64,000 nt of DNA, taken from assembly GCF_009380215.1 (NCBI RefSeq), contig NZ_WHUG01000002.1, forward strand, positions 682,001-746,000, given 5' to 3'. Each line of letters opens with the position of its first letter. Positions within the stretch are counted from its first letter, which is position 1. Position numbers and translations under genes: made by a program. Source of the DNA: Rugamonas aquatica. GTDB lineage: Bacteria > Pseudomonadota > Gammaproteobacteria > Burkholderiales > Burkholderiaceae_D. Positions 49,853-58,496 of this stretch are shown piece after piece. The notes below the pieces were generated by a model that made no database searches, was not told the origin of the DNA, and saw only the letters and a program-made list of their open reading frames with translations.

Positions 49853-50563
49853 ATGGGTAAATACGTCAATCGCAGTGTCCTCGCCCTGTTGGCGCTGGTA
49901 TCGTTTGGGTATGGTACGTCGGCCAGCGCCGCGACCTCCTTGCTCAGTGCCGCAGATCAATCCCAGCTGGCGGCATGGCTGGGGGAAGGTCCGATCAAGC
50001 TGGCCAACATTTATACCAAGTCCGCCGGTGACACGTCGGCGGATTTCCATGCTGCGGTCGACGGTAAGGGCCGTACCTTCGCGGTGATGGAAGCTACCAA
50101 TGGCGCGGGCCAGACCTGGCTGGTGGGCGGCTACGATCCGCAGAGCTGGTCCACCAAGGGCGGCTTCAATATTACGACGGACCAGGCTGACCGTACCGCG
50201 TTCCTGTTTAACCTGACCAAAGGCTCCAAGCATCTGCAAACGCCGAAGACCTACGCCCTGGATACGCTGGGCTCCTACCAAACCTTCAACCACATCGATT
50301 ACGGCCCTACTTTCGGCGTTGGTAACGATTTGTTTGTCGGTAAGGATCTGACGCATGGTCTGTCGCTGATGTATTCGTATATCGATGAGAGCGGCACCAA
50401 TATCTACACCAGTCTGCTCGACGGCGCACCTTATGTCGGTCCTAATGTGACCTATGGCGCGATTCAAGTGTTCAGTATCTCTGCCGTGCCGGAGCCTGCA
50501 ACGGCCGCCATGCTGCTGGCCGGTCTGGGCATGCTGGCTGTAGCGCGTCGCCGGCGCGCTTAA
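49853..50563 (+). CDS. PEP-CTERM sorting-domain protein
   Basis: 236-residue exported protein. Residues 1-25 are a signal peptide (SVLALLALVSFGYGTSASA). The C-terminus has VPEPATAAMLLAGLGMLAVARRRRA: a VPEP motif, a hydrophobic helix and a basic tail, the exosortase recognition signal. The middle is a beta-rich, low-Cys domain I do not recognise. Exosortase B (xrtB) lies 10 kb downstream in the eps cluster and probably processes it. GAGGAA is upstream of the ATG. Function likely extracellular, in matrix or envelope. Confidence 0.9.
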   Translation: MGKYVNRSVLALLALVSFGYGTSASAATSLLSAADQSQLAAWLGEGPIKLANIYTKSAGDTSADFHAAVDGKGRTFAVMEATNGAGQTWLVGGYDPQSWSTKGGFNITTDQADRTAFLFNLTKGSKHLQTPKTYALDTLGSYQTFNHIDYGPTFGVGNDLFVGKDLTHGLSLMYSYIDESGTNIYTSLLDGAPYVGPNVTYGAIQVFSISAVPEPATAAMLLAGLGMLAVARRRRA

Positions 50564-50637
50564 GCCGGCCTGTCCTCCACTGCCGCCCCCCTGTTCGGGA
50601 GGGCGGCCTGCCTGTACAATTGCGCTGCTGTTAGCGT

Positions 50638-50712
50638 GTCGCCATAGTTCAACGGATAGAACAGGTTCCTCCTAAGAATCAGATACAGGTTCGATTCCTG
50701 TTGGCGACACCA
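50638..50712 (+). tRNA. tRNA-Arg (CCT)
   Basis: Cloverleaf of 75 nt including encoded CCA. Acceptor GTCGCCA/TGGCGAC, D arm GTTC/GAAC, anticodon stem GGTTC/GAATC with loop CTCCTAA (anticodon CCT, reads AGG), T arm ACAGG/CCTGT with TTCGATT loop. A GCCGCCC/GGGCGGC hairpin lies just upstream (50582-50607) after the PEP-CTERM gene. Confidence 0.95.
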
Positions 50713-50829
50713 GCGCCGCTGTCGCGGAAATTGCTCCGCCAGTCGCAACAGCCGGTACAATACCGGCTTCATTCATCCTTCGGCTGTCTTTCGGCACTCC
50801 GCCTGAAACACCGGCTCAGCATACTCACT

Positions 50830-52737
50830 ATGGCAGTCATCTCTCTTTCCTCGGCCCAACTGGCGTTTGGTCACGTCGCGCTTCTCGATCACGCGGAATT
50901 TTCGCTGGAAATGGGGGAGCGCGTCGGCCTGATCGGCCGTAACGGCACCGGCAAATCGTCCTTGCTCAAGATTATCTCCGGCCGCTTCAAGCTGGACGAC
51001 GGCTTGCTGGTCATGCAGCAGGGCCTCAAGATCGCTTACGTCGAGCAGGAACCGGTGTTCGATCCCGAGATGACGGTGTTCGACGCCGTCGCCTCCGGCA
51101 TGGGCGAGCTGCCGGCGCTGCTGAAGGAATACGATGCGCTGACCGGCCAGTTCGGCCAGGGCAACGACGACGCCGTCATGGAGCGCATGCACGATGTCCA
51201 GGTGCTGCTGGACGCGGCCGACGCCTGGAGCCTGCCGAACAAGGTGGAAACCGTGCTCAACCGCCTGAACCTGACCGGCGACATGCTGATGAAGACGCTG
51301 TCGGGCGGGATGCAGAAGCGCGTGGCGCTGGCGCGCGCGCTGGTGTCGGCGCCCGACGTGCTGCTGCTCGATGAGCCGACCAATCACCTGGACTTCACGT
51401 CCATCATGTGGCTGGAAGGCTTGTTGCGCGATTTCAAGGGCAGCGTGCTGTTCATCACCCACGATCGCTCCTTCCTCGACAACGTCGCCACCCGCATCAT
51501 CGAGCTTGACCGTGGCCGCCTGCTGTCCTTCCCCGGCAATTTCACCACCTACCAGGCCCGCAAGGCCGAGCTGCTGGAGAACGAGGAAGTGGAGAACGCC
51601 AAGTTCGACAAGGTGCTGGCGCAGGAGGAAATCTGGATACGCAAGGGCGTCAAGGCCCGCCGCGTGCGCGACGAAGGCCGTGTGCGCCGCCTGGAAGCGC
51701 TGCGCCTGCAACGCGCCGCGCGCCGCGACCAGCAGGGACAGGTCAAGCTGGAAGTGGCTTCGGGCGAGCGTTCCGGCAAGATCGTGGCGGAACTGGAAAA
51801 CATCAGCAAGAGTTTCGGCGAGCGCGTCATTGTCAGCAATTTCACCGGCACCATCCTGCGCGGCGACAAGGTCGGCCTGATCGGCGCCAACGGCGCCGGC
51901 AAGACCACGCTGCTGAAAATGATCCTGGGCGAGCTGGAGCCGGACAACGGCGTGGCCCGCCTGGGCACCAAGCTGCAGGTGGCGTACTTCGACCAGATGC
52001 GCACCCAGCTCAACGAGGAAGCCAACCTGATGGAAACCATCGCTCCGGGCAGCGACTGGGTCGAAGTCAATGGCGCCCGCAAGCACGTGATGAGCTACCT
52101 GAACGATTTCCTGTTCGCGCCGGAACGCGCGCGTTCGCCGGTCAAATCGCTGTCCGGCGGTGAGCGCAACCGCCTGCTGCTGGCCCGCCTGTTCGCCAAG
52201 CCGGCCAACTGCCTGGTGCTGGACGAACCCACCAACGACCTCGACATCGATACCCTGGAGTTGCTCGAAGAGCTGCTGGAGGATTACACGGGCACCGTGT
52301 TCCTGGTCAGCCACGACCGTACCTTCCTCGACAATGTGGTGACGCAGGTGGTGGTGGCCGAGGGCGAGGGCAAATGGCGCGAGTTCGTCGGCGGCTACAG
52401 CGACTGGGAGCGGGTGCGCGACACGACGCCGGCGGCGCCGGTGCGGGCAGCCGTCAAGGCCGAACCGGCCGCAGTGGCGGCGGCAGCGGCGCCGGCTGCC
52501 TCCCGGCAGAAAAAACTCAGCTTCAAGGAGCAGCGCGAGCTGGAGGAGCTGCCGCGACTGATCGCCGCGCTGGAGGACGAGCAAACCGCGCTGAACCTGC
52601 AATTGTCCGACCCGGACTTGTACAAGAAAAACGCGGCAGAAGGCAAGCGCCTCAGCGCCCGCATCGCCGCCATCGAGGACGAACTGCTGGCCGCGCTGGA
52701 ACGCTGGGAAATCATCGAGTCCGGCAAAGCCGGCTGA
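50830..52737 (+). CDS. uup: ABC-F protein Uup
   Basis: 635-residue cytoplasmic protein with two ATP-binding cassettes and no membrane part, of the ABC-F family acting on ribosomes or branched DNA. Cassette 1: GRNGTGKSS, LSGGMQKR, LLLDEPTNHLD. Linker with RKGVKARRVRDEGRVRRLEALR. Cassette 2: GANGAGKTT, LSGGERNR, LVLDEPTNDLD. The C-terminal coiled coil (FKEQRELEELPRL onward) is typical of Uup and binds DNA in E. coli. An Ala/Pro-rich linker of ~35 residues precedes it. ATG 50830 is chosen by homology; earlier in-frame ATG codons start inside or at the tRNA. Confidence 0.94.
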   Translation: MAVISLSSAQLAFGHVALLDHAEFSLEMGERVGLIGRNGTGKSSLLKIISGRFKLDDGLLVMQQGLKIAYVEQEPVFDPEMTVFDAVASGMGELPALLKEYDALTGQFGQGNDDAVMERMHDVQVLLDAADAWSLPNKVETVLNRLNLTGDMLMKTLSGGMQKRVALARALVSAPDVLLLDEPTNHLDFTSIMWLEGLLRDFKGSVLFITHDRSFLDNVATRIIELDRGRLLSFPGNFTTYQARKAELLENEEVENAKFDKVLAQEEIWIRKGVKARRVRDEGRVRRLEALRLQRAARRDQQGQVKLEVASGERSGKIVAELENISKSFGERVIVSNFTGTILRGDKVGLIGANGAGKTTLLKMILGELEPDNGVARLGTKLQVAYFDQMRTQLNEEANLMETIAPGSDWVEVNGARKHVMSYLNDFLFAPERARSPVKSLSGGERNRLLLARLFAKPANCLVLDEPTNDLDIDTLELLEELLEDYTGTVFLVSHDRTFLDNVVTQVVVAEGEGKWREFVGGYSDWERVRDTTPAAPVRAAVKAEPAAVAAAAAPAASRQKKLSFKEQRELEELPRLIAALEDEQTALNLQLSDPDLYKKNAAEGKRLSARIAAIEDELLAALERWEIIESGKAG

Positions 52738-52783
52738 GCGGTGCGCGGCGCGGCGAGCGTCGCGCAGTAGGTTGCAAGCACGA

Positions 52784-52810
52784 CTACAACTCTGCCTCCA
52801 TTTGTTGTAG
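52784..52810. promoter_or_regulatory. Inverted repeat upstream of the eps/exosortase cluster
   Basis: CTACAAC and GTTGTAG are perfect 7-bp arms separated by 13 bp, directly followed by TATATG, a plausible -10 element. It could be an operator of the cluster. It sits in the 183-bp gap between uup and the CPBP gene, which otherwise has nothing recognisable. Confidence 0.35.
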
Positions 52811-52920
52811 TATATGCATGGTTTCGGACGCCGTTACCATTTCTGGCCCTCTCGCACCGACTGGATGATGCATGACAGCAATTGCTTTGAATTCACTCCC
52901 GGCCCGCCGCCACCGCCGAG

Positions 52921-53589
52921 GTGCACGTGTTTAGCGGGGCAGCGTGGCCCCGCATCGCTCCCTTCGCCCTCTATATCGCCTGCATTGCCATCGCCGACCT
53001 GCTGGGCCGCCTGGGCTGGGATGCGCAGGAACTCCGCTGGTTTTACGCGGTCAAAATCGCTGCGGTCGCGGCGGTCTTGCTGGCATATCGCCGCCGCTAT
53101 ACCGAGCTGACCTGGGACGGCGCCAACGCCCGCAGCATCGCCATCGCGGTGGCCAGCGGTGTGCTGGTGCTGGTGTTGTGGATTAACCTCAATGCCGACT
53201 GGATGCAGATCGGAAGTTCAGCCGGATTCAATCCCCTCAATCATGGCGCTATAGACTGGGCGCTGGTGACGGTGCGTATCGTCGGCGCCGCATTGGTGGT
53301 GCCGGTGATGGAGGAACTGTTCTGGCGCTCCTTCCTGATGCGCTGGATCGATGCGCCGGACTTCCTGACACATGCACCGGCGCGCTGCAGTGCCAAGGCT
53401 TTCATTGTCTCAGTGATATTATTTGGCGTTGAGCATAATTTATGGCTGGCCGGCGTGGTTGCCGGCGCTGTGTACAGCCTGTTATACATGCGCGGCGGCC
53501 GCTTGTGGTCGCCTATCCTGGCGCACGGCGTGACCAATGGCTTGTTGGGGATCTGGATTATTTCCACTGGTAGCTGGACTTACTGGTAA
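52921..53589 (+). CDS. Exosortase-cluster CPBP-family membrane protease
   Basis: 222-residue membrane protein of the CAAX prenyl protease-related family found beside exosortases (TIGR03008-like). Active-site motif VMEELFWRSFLMRWI (EExxxR), His in GVEHNLW, and SPILAHGVTNG as the third site. About seven hydrophobic segments. The start is GTG 52921 (or GTG 52927); in-frame stops lie just upstream at 52873 and 52888 and there is no good ribosome site, so the N-terminus is uncertain. First gene of the eps set; its substrate is unknown. Confidence 0.85.
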   Translation: MHVFSGAAWPRIAPFALYIACIAIADLLGRLGWDAQELRWFYAVKIAAVAAVLLAYRRRYTELTWDGANARSIAIAVASGVLVLVLWINLNADWMQIGSSAGFNPLNHGAIDWALVTVRIVGAALVVPVMEELFWRSFLMRWIDAPDFLTHAPARCSAKAFIVSVILFGVEHNLWLAGVVAGAVYSLLYMRGGRLWSPILAHGVTNGLLGIWIISTGSWTYW

Positions 53590-53632
53590 TATTGATTAAT
53601 GGCTGTTTGATATCTTTCCAAGACAAATAACA

Positions 53633-54892
53633 ATGTTGAGTTCCTCTAGAAAACATCTTTTCCCTTCCCGGCTGACGCTGGCCGCCATGGCGCCGCGCCA
53701 GCGCCGGGCGCATGGCCTGGCCATGCTGATCGGCAGCCTGTTTTGCGCGACCGCCAGCGCCGCGCTGAGCGACACGATACATCCGTTCGCCTCGGTGACG
53801 TACACCCACGAGGATAACCTGCTGCGCCTGCCGGACGACGCGGCGTTGAGCCCCGGGCAGCAGCGCGACGACAATCTGCGCCAGGCGGTGGCCGGCGTGC
53901 AGCTGGAGCGGCCGATCGGGCGCCAGGTGCTGACCGCCCAGGCCAAGGTGTCGCGCGTCACTTTCAGCCATTACGATCAGCTCAACTATAACGGCCAGGA
54001 TTTCAGCGCGGCGCTGCAATGGCATCTGTTGGAGCACTTCGACGGCCACGTCGGCGGCAGTTATGCGCAGACGCTGACGCCATTCACCGACTTCCATAGC
54101 AGCGAACGCAATCTGCGCGTCCAGCGCCATGAATATGTGGACGGCGCCTGGCGTTTCCTGCCGAGCTGGCAGGTGCGCGCCGGCTTCATCCGCGACAAGT
54201 TCACCTACGACTTGCTGGCGCAGCGCCTCAACGACCGTACCGAAGACCTCGCCGAGGTCGGCTTCGACTATCTGGCCAGCAGCGGCAGCCGGATCGGTCT
54301 GGTCAGCCGCGAACTGCGCGGACGCTATCCGAACCAGCGCAGTTTCGGCAGCGTTGCGATCGACGAGGGCTACAAGCAGAAGGAACTCAAGCTCAATATC
54401 TACTGGTTCCTTGGTAGCACGACCCAGGTCCAGCTGCTGGCCGGCCGCGCCCGGCGCGAGCATAATTTCTATACCGTGCGCGACACCAGCGGCGTGGATG
54501 GCCGCGTCACGGCCAGCTGGAATCCGACCGGCAAGCTGCGCTTCACGGCGGCGACCTGGCGCGAGTTCTCGGCGGTGGAAAGCTCCATCGTCAGCAGCAG
54601 CCTGAACAAAGGTGCCAGCCTGAACGCGGTCTGGAACACCACCGCCAAGATCGCCGTCAACGGCGCACTGCGGAGCGACAAGCGCGACTTCAGCGCGGCC
54701 AGCGGCATCGCCTTGCCGATCGACCTGACGGATACCATCCGTAGCGCGTCGGTGGGGCTGACCTATAACCCGGCGAGTGTGATGCAATTCGGCGTTAACG
54801 TCTTCACGGAAAAGCGCAGTGGCAGTCCGTTCCTTGGCAGCGGTACTTATAAAGCAAATGGCATGTCGCTGACCGCGACCGCTCAGTTTTAA
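53633..54892 (+). CDS. epsL: EpsL-family outer-membrane beta-barrel protein
   Basis: 419 residues. After a long signal region (ends near CATASAALSD) the chain is a string of alternating beta strands with terminal aromatic residue (LTATAQF), as for outer-membrane barrels. The pattern IHPFASVTYTHEDNLLRLPDD is that of the XrtB-associated EpsL group (TIGR03014), thought to help export or modify exopolysaccharide. Its exact activity is not known. Lies between the CPBP and sugar transferase genes. Confidence 0.85.
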   Translation: MLSSSRKHLFPSRLTLAAMAPRQRRAHGLAMLIGSLFCATASAALSDTIHPFASVTYTHEDNLLRLPDDAALSPGQQRDDNLRQAVAGVQLERPIGRQVLTAQAKVSRVTFSHYDQLNYNGQDFSAALQWHLLEHFDGHVGGSYAQTLTPFTDFHSSERNLRVQRHEYVDGAWRFLPSWQVRAGFIRDKFTYDLLAQRLNDRTEDLAEVGFDYLASSGSRIGLVSRELRGRYPNQRSFGSVAIDEGYKQKELKLNIYWFLGSTTQVQLLAGRARREHNFYTVRDTSGVDGRVTASWNPTGKLRFTAATWREFSAVESSIVSSSLNKGASLNAVWNTTAKIAVNGALRSDKRDFSAASGIALPIDLTDTIRSASVGLTYNPASVMQFGVNVFTEKRSGSPFLGSGTYKANGMSLTATAQF

Positions 54893-54900
54893 GAAATGAC

Positions 54901-56283
54901 ATGACGGTTAACGATATTCCCTTGATTTCCTTCTTTCAACGCGTACTCGACCCCCTGATCATCATGGGGGCTCTGTACCTGTGTTCGATGATCTACGCCG
55001 AACCATTCAGCGGCTATGCACTGGTGTTGATGGTGCTGGCCTTCTTCATTTCATCGTCGGTGTACCAGCACGTCGATCCTTACCGCACCTGGCGCAGCGG
55101 CCGCATGCTGGCCTACTCGCGCGACATCATCGTGGGCTGGGCGCTGACGGCCGGCATCCTGGTGTTCATCGGCTCGGTCAGCGGCCTGGCGCTGCATTTC
55201 AACCATGTGGTGGTGCTGACGTGGTTTGTCGCCACGCCTTTCCTGCTGCTGGTCAGCCATCTGGCGGCACGCAAGCTCGGTTCGGATCCGGCCAACCCCA
55301 ACGAAGTGCGTTCGGTCATCATCGTCGGCGCCAATGACGTCGGCCTCAAGTTCGCCCGCGCCATCGAGCGCCATCCCAACCTGTTCATGAACATGCACGG
55401 CTTCTTCGACGACCGCACCGAAGACCGCTGGCCGGCCCAGATGCAGCATCCGATGCTGGGCAATATGAGCGACATCGCCAGCCATGTGCGCGAACACCAT
55501 ATCAAGATGATCTTCATCAGCCAGCCGATCTCGGCCCAGCCGCGGATCCGCAAGCTGCTCGACGAGTTGCAGGACACCACCGCCTCGGTGTATTTCCTGC
55601 CCGATATCTATGTGTTCGACCTGATGCAGGCGCGCTTCGACAACGTCGGCGGCATGCCCGTCATCGCCATCTGCGAGACGCCGTTCACCGGATTTAACAG
55701 CATGATCAAGCGCGCCAGCGACATCCTGCTGGGCCTGGTGATCCAGATCGGCCTGATGCCCATCATGCTGGCCATCGCGCTGGCGGTGAAATTCACGTCG
55801 CCGGGACCGGTGATCTTCCGCCAGCGCCGCTATGGCCTGTATGGCGAGGAAATCATCGTCTACAAATTCCGCTCGATGACGGTGGCCGAAGACGGCGCCA
55901 CGGTGGTGCAAGCCACCAAGAACGACCAGCGCGTCACCCGGGTCGGCGCCTTCCTGCGCCGCAGCTCGCTCGATGAGCTGCCGCAGTTCATCAATGTGCT
56001 GCAGGGCCGCATGAGCATCGTCGGGCCGCGGCCGCACGCGGTGGCGCATAATGAGCAATACCGCAAGCTGATCAAGGGTTATATGCTGCGCCACAAGGTT
56101 AAGCCCGGCATCACCGGCTGGGCCCAGGTCAATGGCTTGCGTGGCGAAACCGAGACGCTCGACAAGATGGAAGCGCGCATCCGCTACGATCTGGACTACC
56201 TGCGCAGCTGGTCGCTGTGGCTGGACCTGTGGATTATTCTGCGCACCGTCAAGGTGGTGCTGAAGCGGGACAACGCGCACTGA
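54901..56283 (+). CDS. Undecaprenyl-phosphate sugar phosphotransferase (WcaJ-like)
   Basis: Starts exopolysaccharide repeat units by transferring a sugar-1-phosphate to undecaprenyl phosphate in the inner membrane. The 460-residue protein has four N-terminal membrane helices, a central Rossmann-like domain (IIVGANDVGLKFARAIERH), and the C-terminal catalytic domain with KRASDILLGL, FRQRRYGLYGEEI, YKFRSM, RRSSLDELPQFINVLQG, MSIVGPRPHAV and KPGITGWAQVNGLRGET. Glucose is the usual substrate of this subfamily, by homology. Follows epsL by 8 bp. Confidence 0.94.
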   Translation: MTVNDIPLISFFQRVLDPLIIMGALYLCSMIYAEPFSGYALVLMVLAFFISSSVYQHVDPYRTWRSGRMLAYSRDIIVGWALTAGILVFIGSVSGLALHFNHVVVLTWFVATPFLLLVSHLAARKLGSDPANPNEVRSVIIVGANDVGLKFARAIERHPNLFMNMHGFFDDRTEDRWPAQMQHPMLGNMSDIASHVREHHIKMIFISQPISAQPRIRKLLDELQDTTASVYFLPDIYVFDLMQARFDNVGGMPVIAICETPFTGFNSMIKRASDILLGLVIQIGLMPIMLAIALAVKFTSPGPVIFRQRRYGLYGEEIIVYKFRSMTVAEDGATVVQATKNDQRVTRVGAFLRRSSLDELPQFINVLQGRMSIVGPRPHAVAHNEQYRKLIKGYMLRHKVKPGITGWAQVNGLRGETETLDKMEARIRYDLDYLRSWSLWLDLWIILRTVKVVLKRDNAH

Positions 56284-56404
56284 GGCTGTCACGGGCGCGC
56301 ACGATTCGTTTAGTTCGTGACGAATCTGGAAAGTTGCTCTAGAATCCAGATCGTGGATTTTTTTGCAAAGTTTTACTTGCATCGGGAGTTATGAATATTG
56401 CCCC

Positions 56405-56453
56405 ATTTACAATATTTACAATATTGACAATTGCAGGGGTGGGGTTGCATACT
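56405..56453 (+). promoter_or_regulatory. Candidate sigma-70 promoter with three 9-bp direct repeats before epsD
   Basis: ATTTACAAT (56405), ATTTACAAT (56414) and ATTGACAAT (56423) are consecutive 9-bp repeats. The last contains TTGACA (56424-56429), followed 18 bp later by CATACT (56448-56453), a good -35/-10 pair. It lies 150 bp before the epsD start in a 323-bp gap (56284-56606), which also holds a GATTCGT/ACGAATC hairpin (56303-56326). Repeats overlapping the -35 box suggest an activator or repressor site. Confidence 0.55.
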
Positions 56454-56606
56454 CTGGCGGTGAAGTCTAGTCTGAACCGAGCGCGATACGCGGCAAGGCG
56501 GACCAGGCGGAAAAATGCCGGCGATCGCTTGCGCTGGGCGATGGCAGCGGGCGCTTCAGGCAGGCCGTGTTTAACCTGCCCACGATTGACTTTCGAGGAA
56601 TCCATT

Positions 56607-57590
56607 TTGAACCAATTTGATATCGCAGACTTGATGAAAATCAACAAGAAAATTGCCGCTCAGCGGGTGGTCTGTTCCAGTCTGGTCCTGCTGGCGGCGT
56701 TGGGACTGTCCGCCTGCGGCGACAAGGCGAAGAAGCCGGGCCAGGCGCTCGCCAGCGTCAACGGCGAGGAAATCACCGTGCTGCAGCTGAATGAAGAAAT
56801 GCAGCGTTCCGGCGTCCAGCCGGCCCAGCAGGAAGCGGCGCGCAAGCAGTTGCTGGAATCGCTGATCGACCGCCAGCTGCTGCAAAACGAGGCTAACAAG
56901 GAAAAAACCGACCGCGACCCGAAAGTGGTGCAGGCGATCGAACGCGCCAAGTCGCTGATCGTGGCCCAGGCCTATCTGCAGAAACGCATCGGCACCGTGG
57001 CCCGCCCGACCAAGCCCGAAGTCGAAGAGTATTACAATCAGCATCCGGAATTCTTTGCCAAGCGCAAGCAGTTCGACATGCGCGAGCTGGTCATCGCCAG
57101 CCGCGACATGAACGATCCGTTGAAGGCCGCCATGGATGGCGCCAAGTCGCTGGAAGAAGTGGCCGCATGGCTGGAAACCCACCAGGTCAAGTTTGCGCGC
57201 ACCCAGCTGGTACGCACCAGCGCCGACCTGCCGCCTGAACTGAGCAGCAAGCTGCTGGCCATGCCGAAGGGGCAGTTGTTCATCATCCGCGAAGGCGAGC
57301 GCAGCTTGCTGATCTCGATCGCCGAGATCAAGGACAGCCCGGTCGCGCTGGACGCGGCGGGCGCACAGATCGAGCAGTTCCTGTTCAATAAAAAGAACAA
57401 GGACGCGGCTGACGCCGAACTCAAGCGCCTGCGCGCCGCCGCCAAGATCGATTACCTGAACAAGGATGTGGCGCCGGGCGCGCCGGATGCCAAGGCCGCC
57501 GCACCGGCCGCCGCCGCACCCGAGGCCAGCGCCAAGCCGGCCGAAGCGGCCGCCGCAGCCAACGAGCGCGGCGTCGCGGGTCTGAAGTAA
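56607..57590 (+). CDS. epsD: EpsD-type peptidyl-prolyl isomerase lipoprotein
   Basis: 327-residue periplasmic lipoprotein with SurA/PpiC-like parvulin features. Lipobox LGLSAC near residue 37; SurA-like N-terminal helices (GEEITVLQLNEEMQRSGVQPAQQEAARKQLLES in abbreviated reading), then a reduced rotamase region (KRKQFDMRELVIAS ... MPKGQLFIIREGERSLLISIAEIKDSP). The C-terminal ~45 residues are Ala/Pro-rich. TTG 56607 is chosen as start (AGGAA 6 bp upstream); ATG 56634 is possible. It probably assists folding of an outer-membrane component of the eps machine. Confidence 0.87.
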   Translation: MNQFDIADLMKINKKIAAQRVVCSSLVLLAALGLSACGDKAKKPGQALASVNGEEITVLQLNEEMQRSGVQPAQQEAARKQLLESLIDRQLLQNEANKEKTDRDPKVVQAIERAKSLIVAQAYLQKRIGTVARPTKPEVEEYYNQHPEFFAKRKQFDMRELVIASRDMNDPLKAAMDGAKSLEEVAAWLETHQVKFARTQLVRTSADLPPELSSKLLAMPKGQLFIIREGERSLLISIAEIKDSPVALDAAGAQIEQFLFNKKNKDAADAELKRLRAAAKIDYLNKDVAPGAPDAKAAAPAAAAPEASAKPAEAAAAANERGVAGLK

Positions 57591-57642
57591 TGGCACACGC
57601 TTTTTTTAAGAATAGTAACTTTGACATGGGGTTGGGCAAATC

Positions 57643-58431
57643 ATGAAACGACTGGCGAAATGGATGGCCGCAGCGCTGCTGGGCTTGGTAATGGCAACGC
57701 CGTTTGCCGCGGATGTCAACCTGGGGCCGGGCGACGTGCTGCGGATTTCCGTCTACGGCAGCCCCGATCTGGGCGTCGAGACGCGCGTCAGCGAAGCCGG
57801 CACGATCACCTTCCCGCTGCTGGGTTCGGTCCCGGTCAGCGGCCTGTCGGTGCCGGCGGCTGAGCGCAAGCTGGGCGGACTGCTGGAAAGCGGCGGTTTC
57901 CTGCGCAAGGCCCAGGTCAACATCCTGGTCACCGCGCTGCAAAGCCAGCAGGTGTCGGTGCTGGGCCAGGTTAACCGCCCGGGCCGCTATCCGCTGGAAG
58001 GCAAGCGCAGCGTCATGGACCTGCTGGCCCAGGCCGGCGGCATGGGGCCTGAAGGCAGCGACACGATCAGCCTGATCCGCAAGCGCGACGGCACCACCGT
58101 CAAGGAAACCATCGATATCGTCGAAATGGTGCGCAATGGCGATCTGAACCGCGATCTGGAATTGATGCCGAACGACGTCATCTACGTCGAGCGCGCGCAG
58201 CGCTTCTACATCTACGGCGAAGTGCAGCGTCCAGGCACCTTCCGCCTGGAACGCGGCATGACCGTGCTGCAGGCACTGGCGATGGGCGGCGGCCTGACCC
58301 CGCGCGGCACCGAGCGCAGCATGCTGATCAAGCGTCGCGACGCCAGCGGCAAGCTGCAGGTGCTGACCGCCAAGCATGACGATTTGCTGCAGACGGACGA
58401 CGTCGTCTTCGTCAAGGAAAGCTGGTTCTGA
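57643..58431 (+). CDS. epsE: EpsE polysaccharide export (Wza-like) protein
   Basis: 262 residues: signal peptide (MKRLAKWMAAALLGLVMATPFAA), poly-export domain (NLGPGDVLRISVYGSPDLG) and two SLBB-type regions (VSVLGQVNRPGRYPLEGKR, IYGEVQRPGTFRLERGMTV). It forms the outer-membrane or periplasmic channel part of exopolysaccharide export. Unlike Wza it shows no lipobox Cys, which holds for the EpsE group. ATG 57643 starts a clear signal peptide. Confidence 0.92.
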   Translation: MKRLAKWMAAALLGLVMATPFAADVNLGPGDVLRISVYGSPDLGVETRVSEAGTITFPLLGSVPVSGLSVPAAERKLGGLLESGGFLRKAQVNILVTALQSQQVSVLGQVNRPGRYPLEGKRSVMDLLAQAGGMGPEGSDTISLIRKRDGTTVKETIDIVEMVRNGDLNRDLELMPNDVIYVERAQRFYIYGEVQRPGTFRLERGMTVLQALAMGGGLTPRGTERSMLIKRRDASGKLQVLTAKHDDLLQTDDVVFVKESWF

Positions 58432-58440
58432 TGTTGCGAC

Positions 58441-58458
58441 GGGCGCCGGCCGGCGCCC
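58441..58458. other. 18-bp perfect palindrome between epsE and epsF
   Basis: GGGCGCCGGCCGGCGCCC reads the same on both strands and would form a very strong short hairpin in mRNA. No T-run follows, so it more likely affects mRNA stability or read-through between epsE and epsF than full termination. Confidence 0.5.
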
Positions 58459-58496
58459 GCCGTGATTTCTTCAAATAATGTTCTGAGAGTCCCGCC

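Noticed and set aside
50638..50712. tRNA-Arg as an integration site with a mobile element beside it
   Set aside because: No integrase, no direct repeat of the tRNA 3' end, and the flanking genes (PEP-CTERM, uup) look like ordinary chromosomal genes.
52814..53110. Alternative frame before and into the exosortase-cluster CPBP gene
   Set aside because: The translation is Pro-rich with no domain match; the overlapping frame from 52921 has the CPBP motifs.
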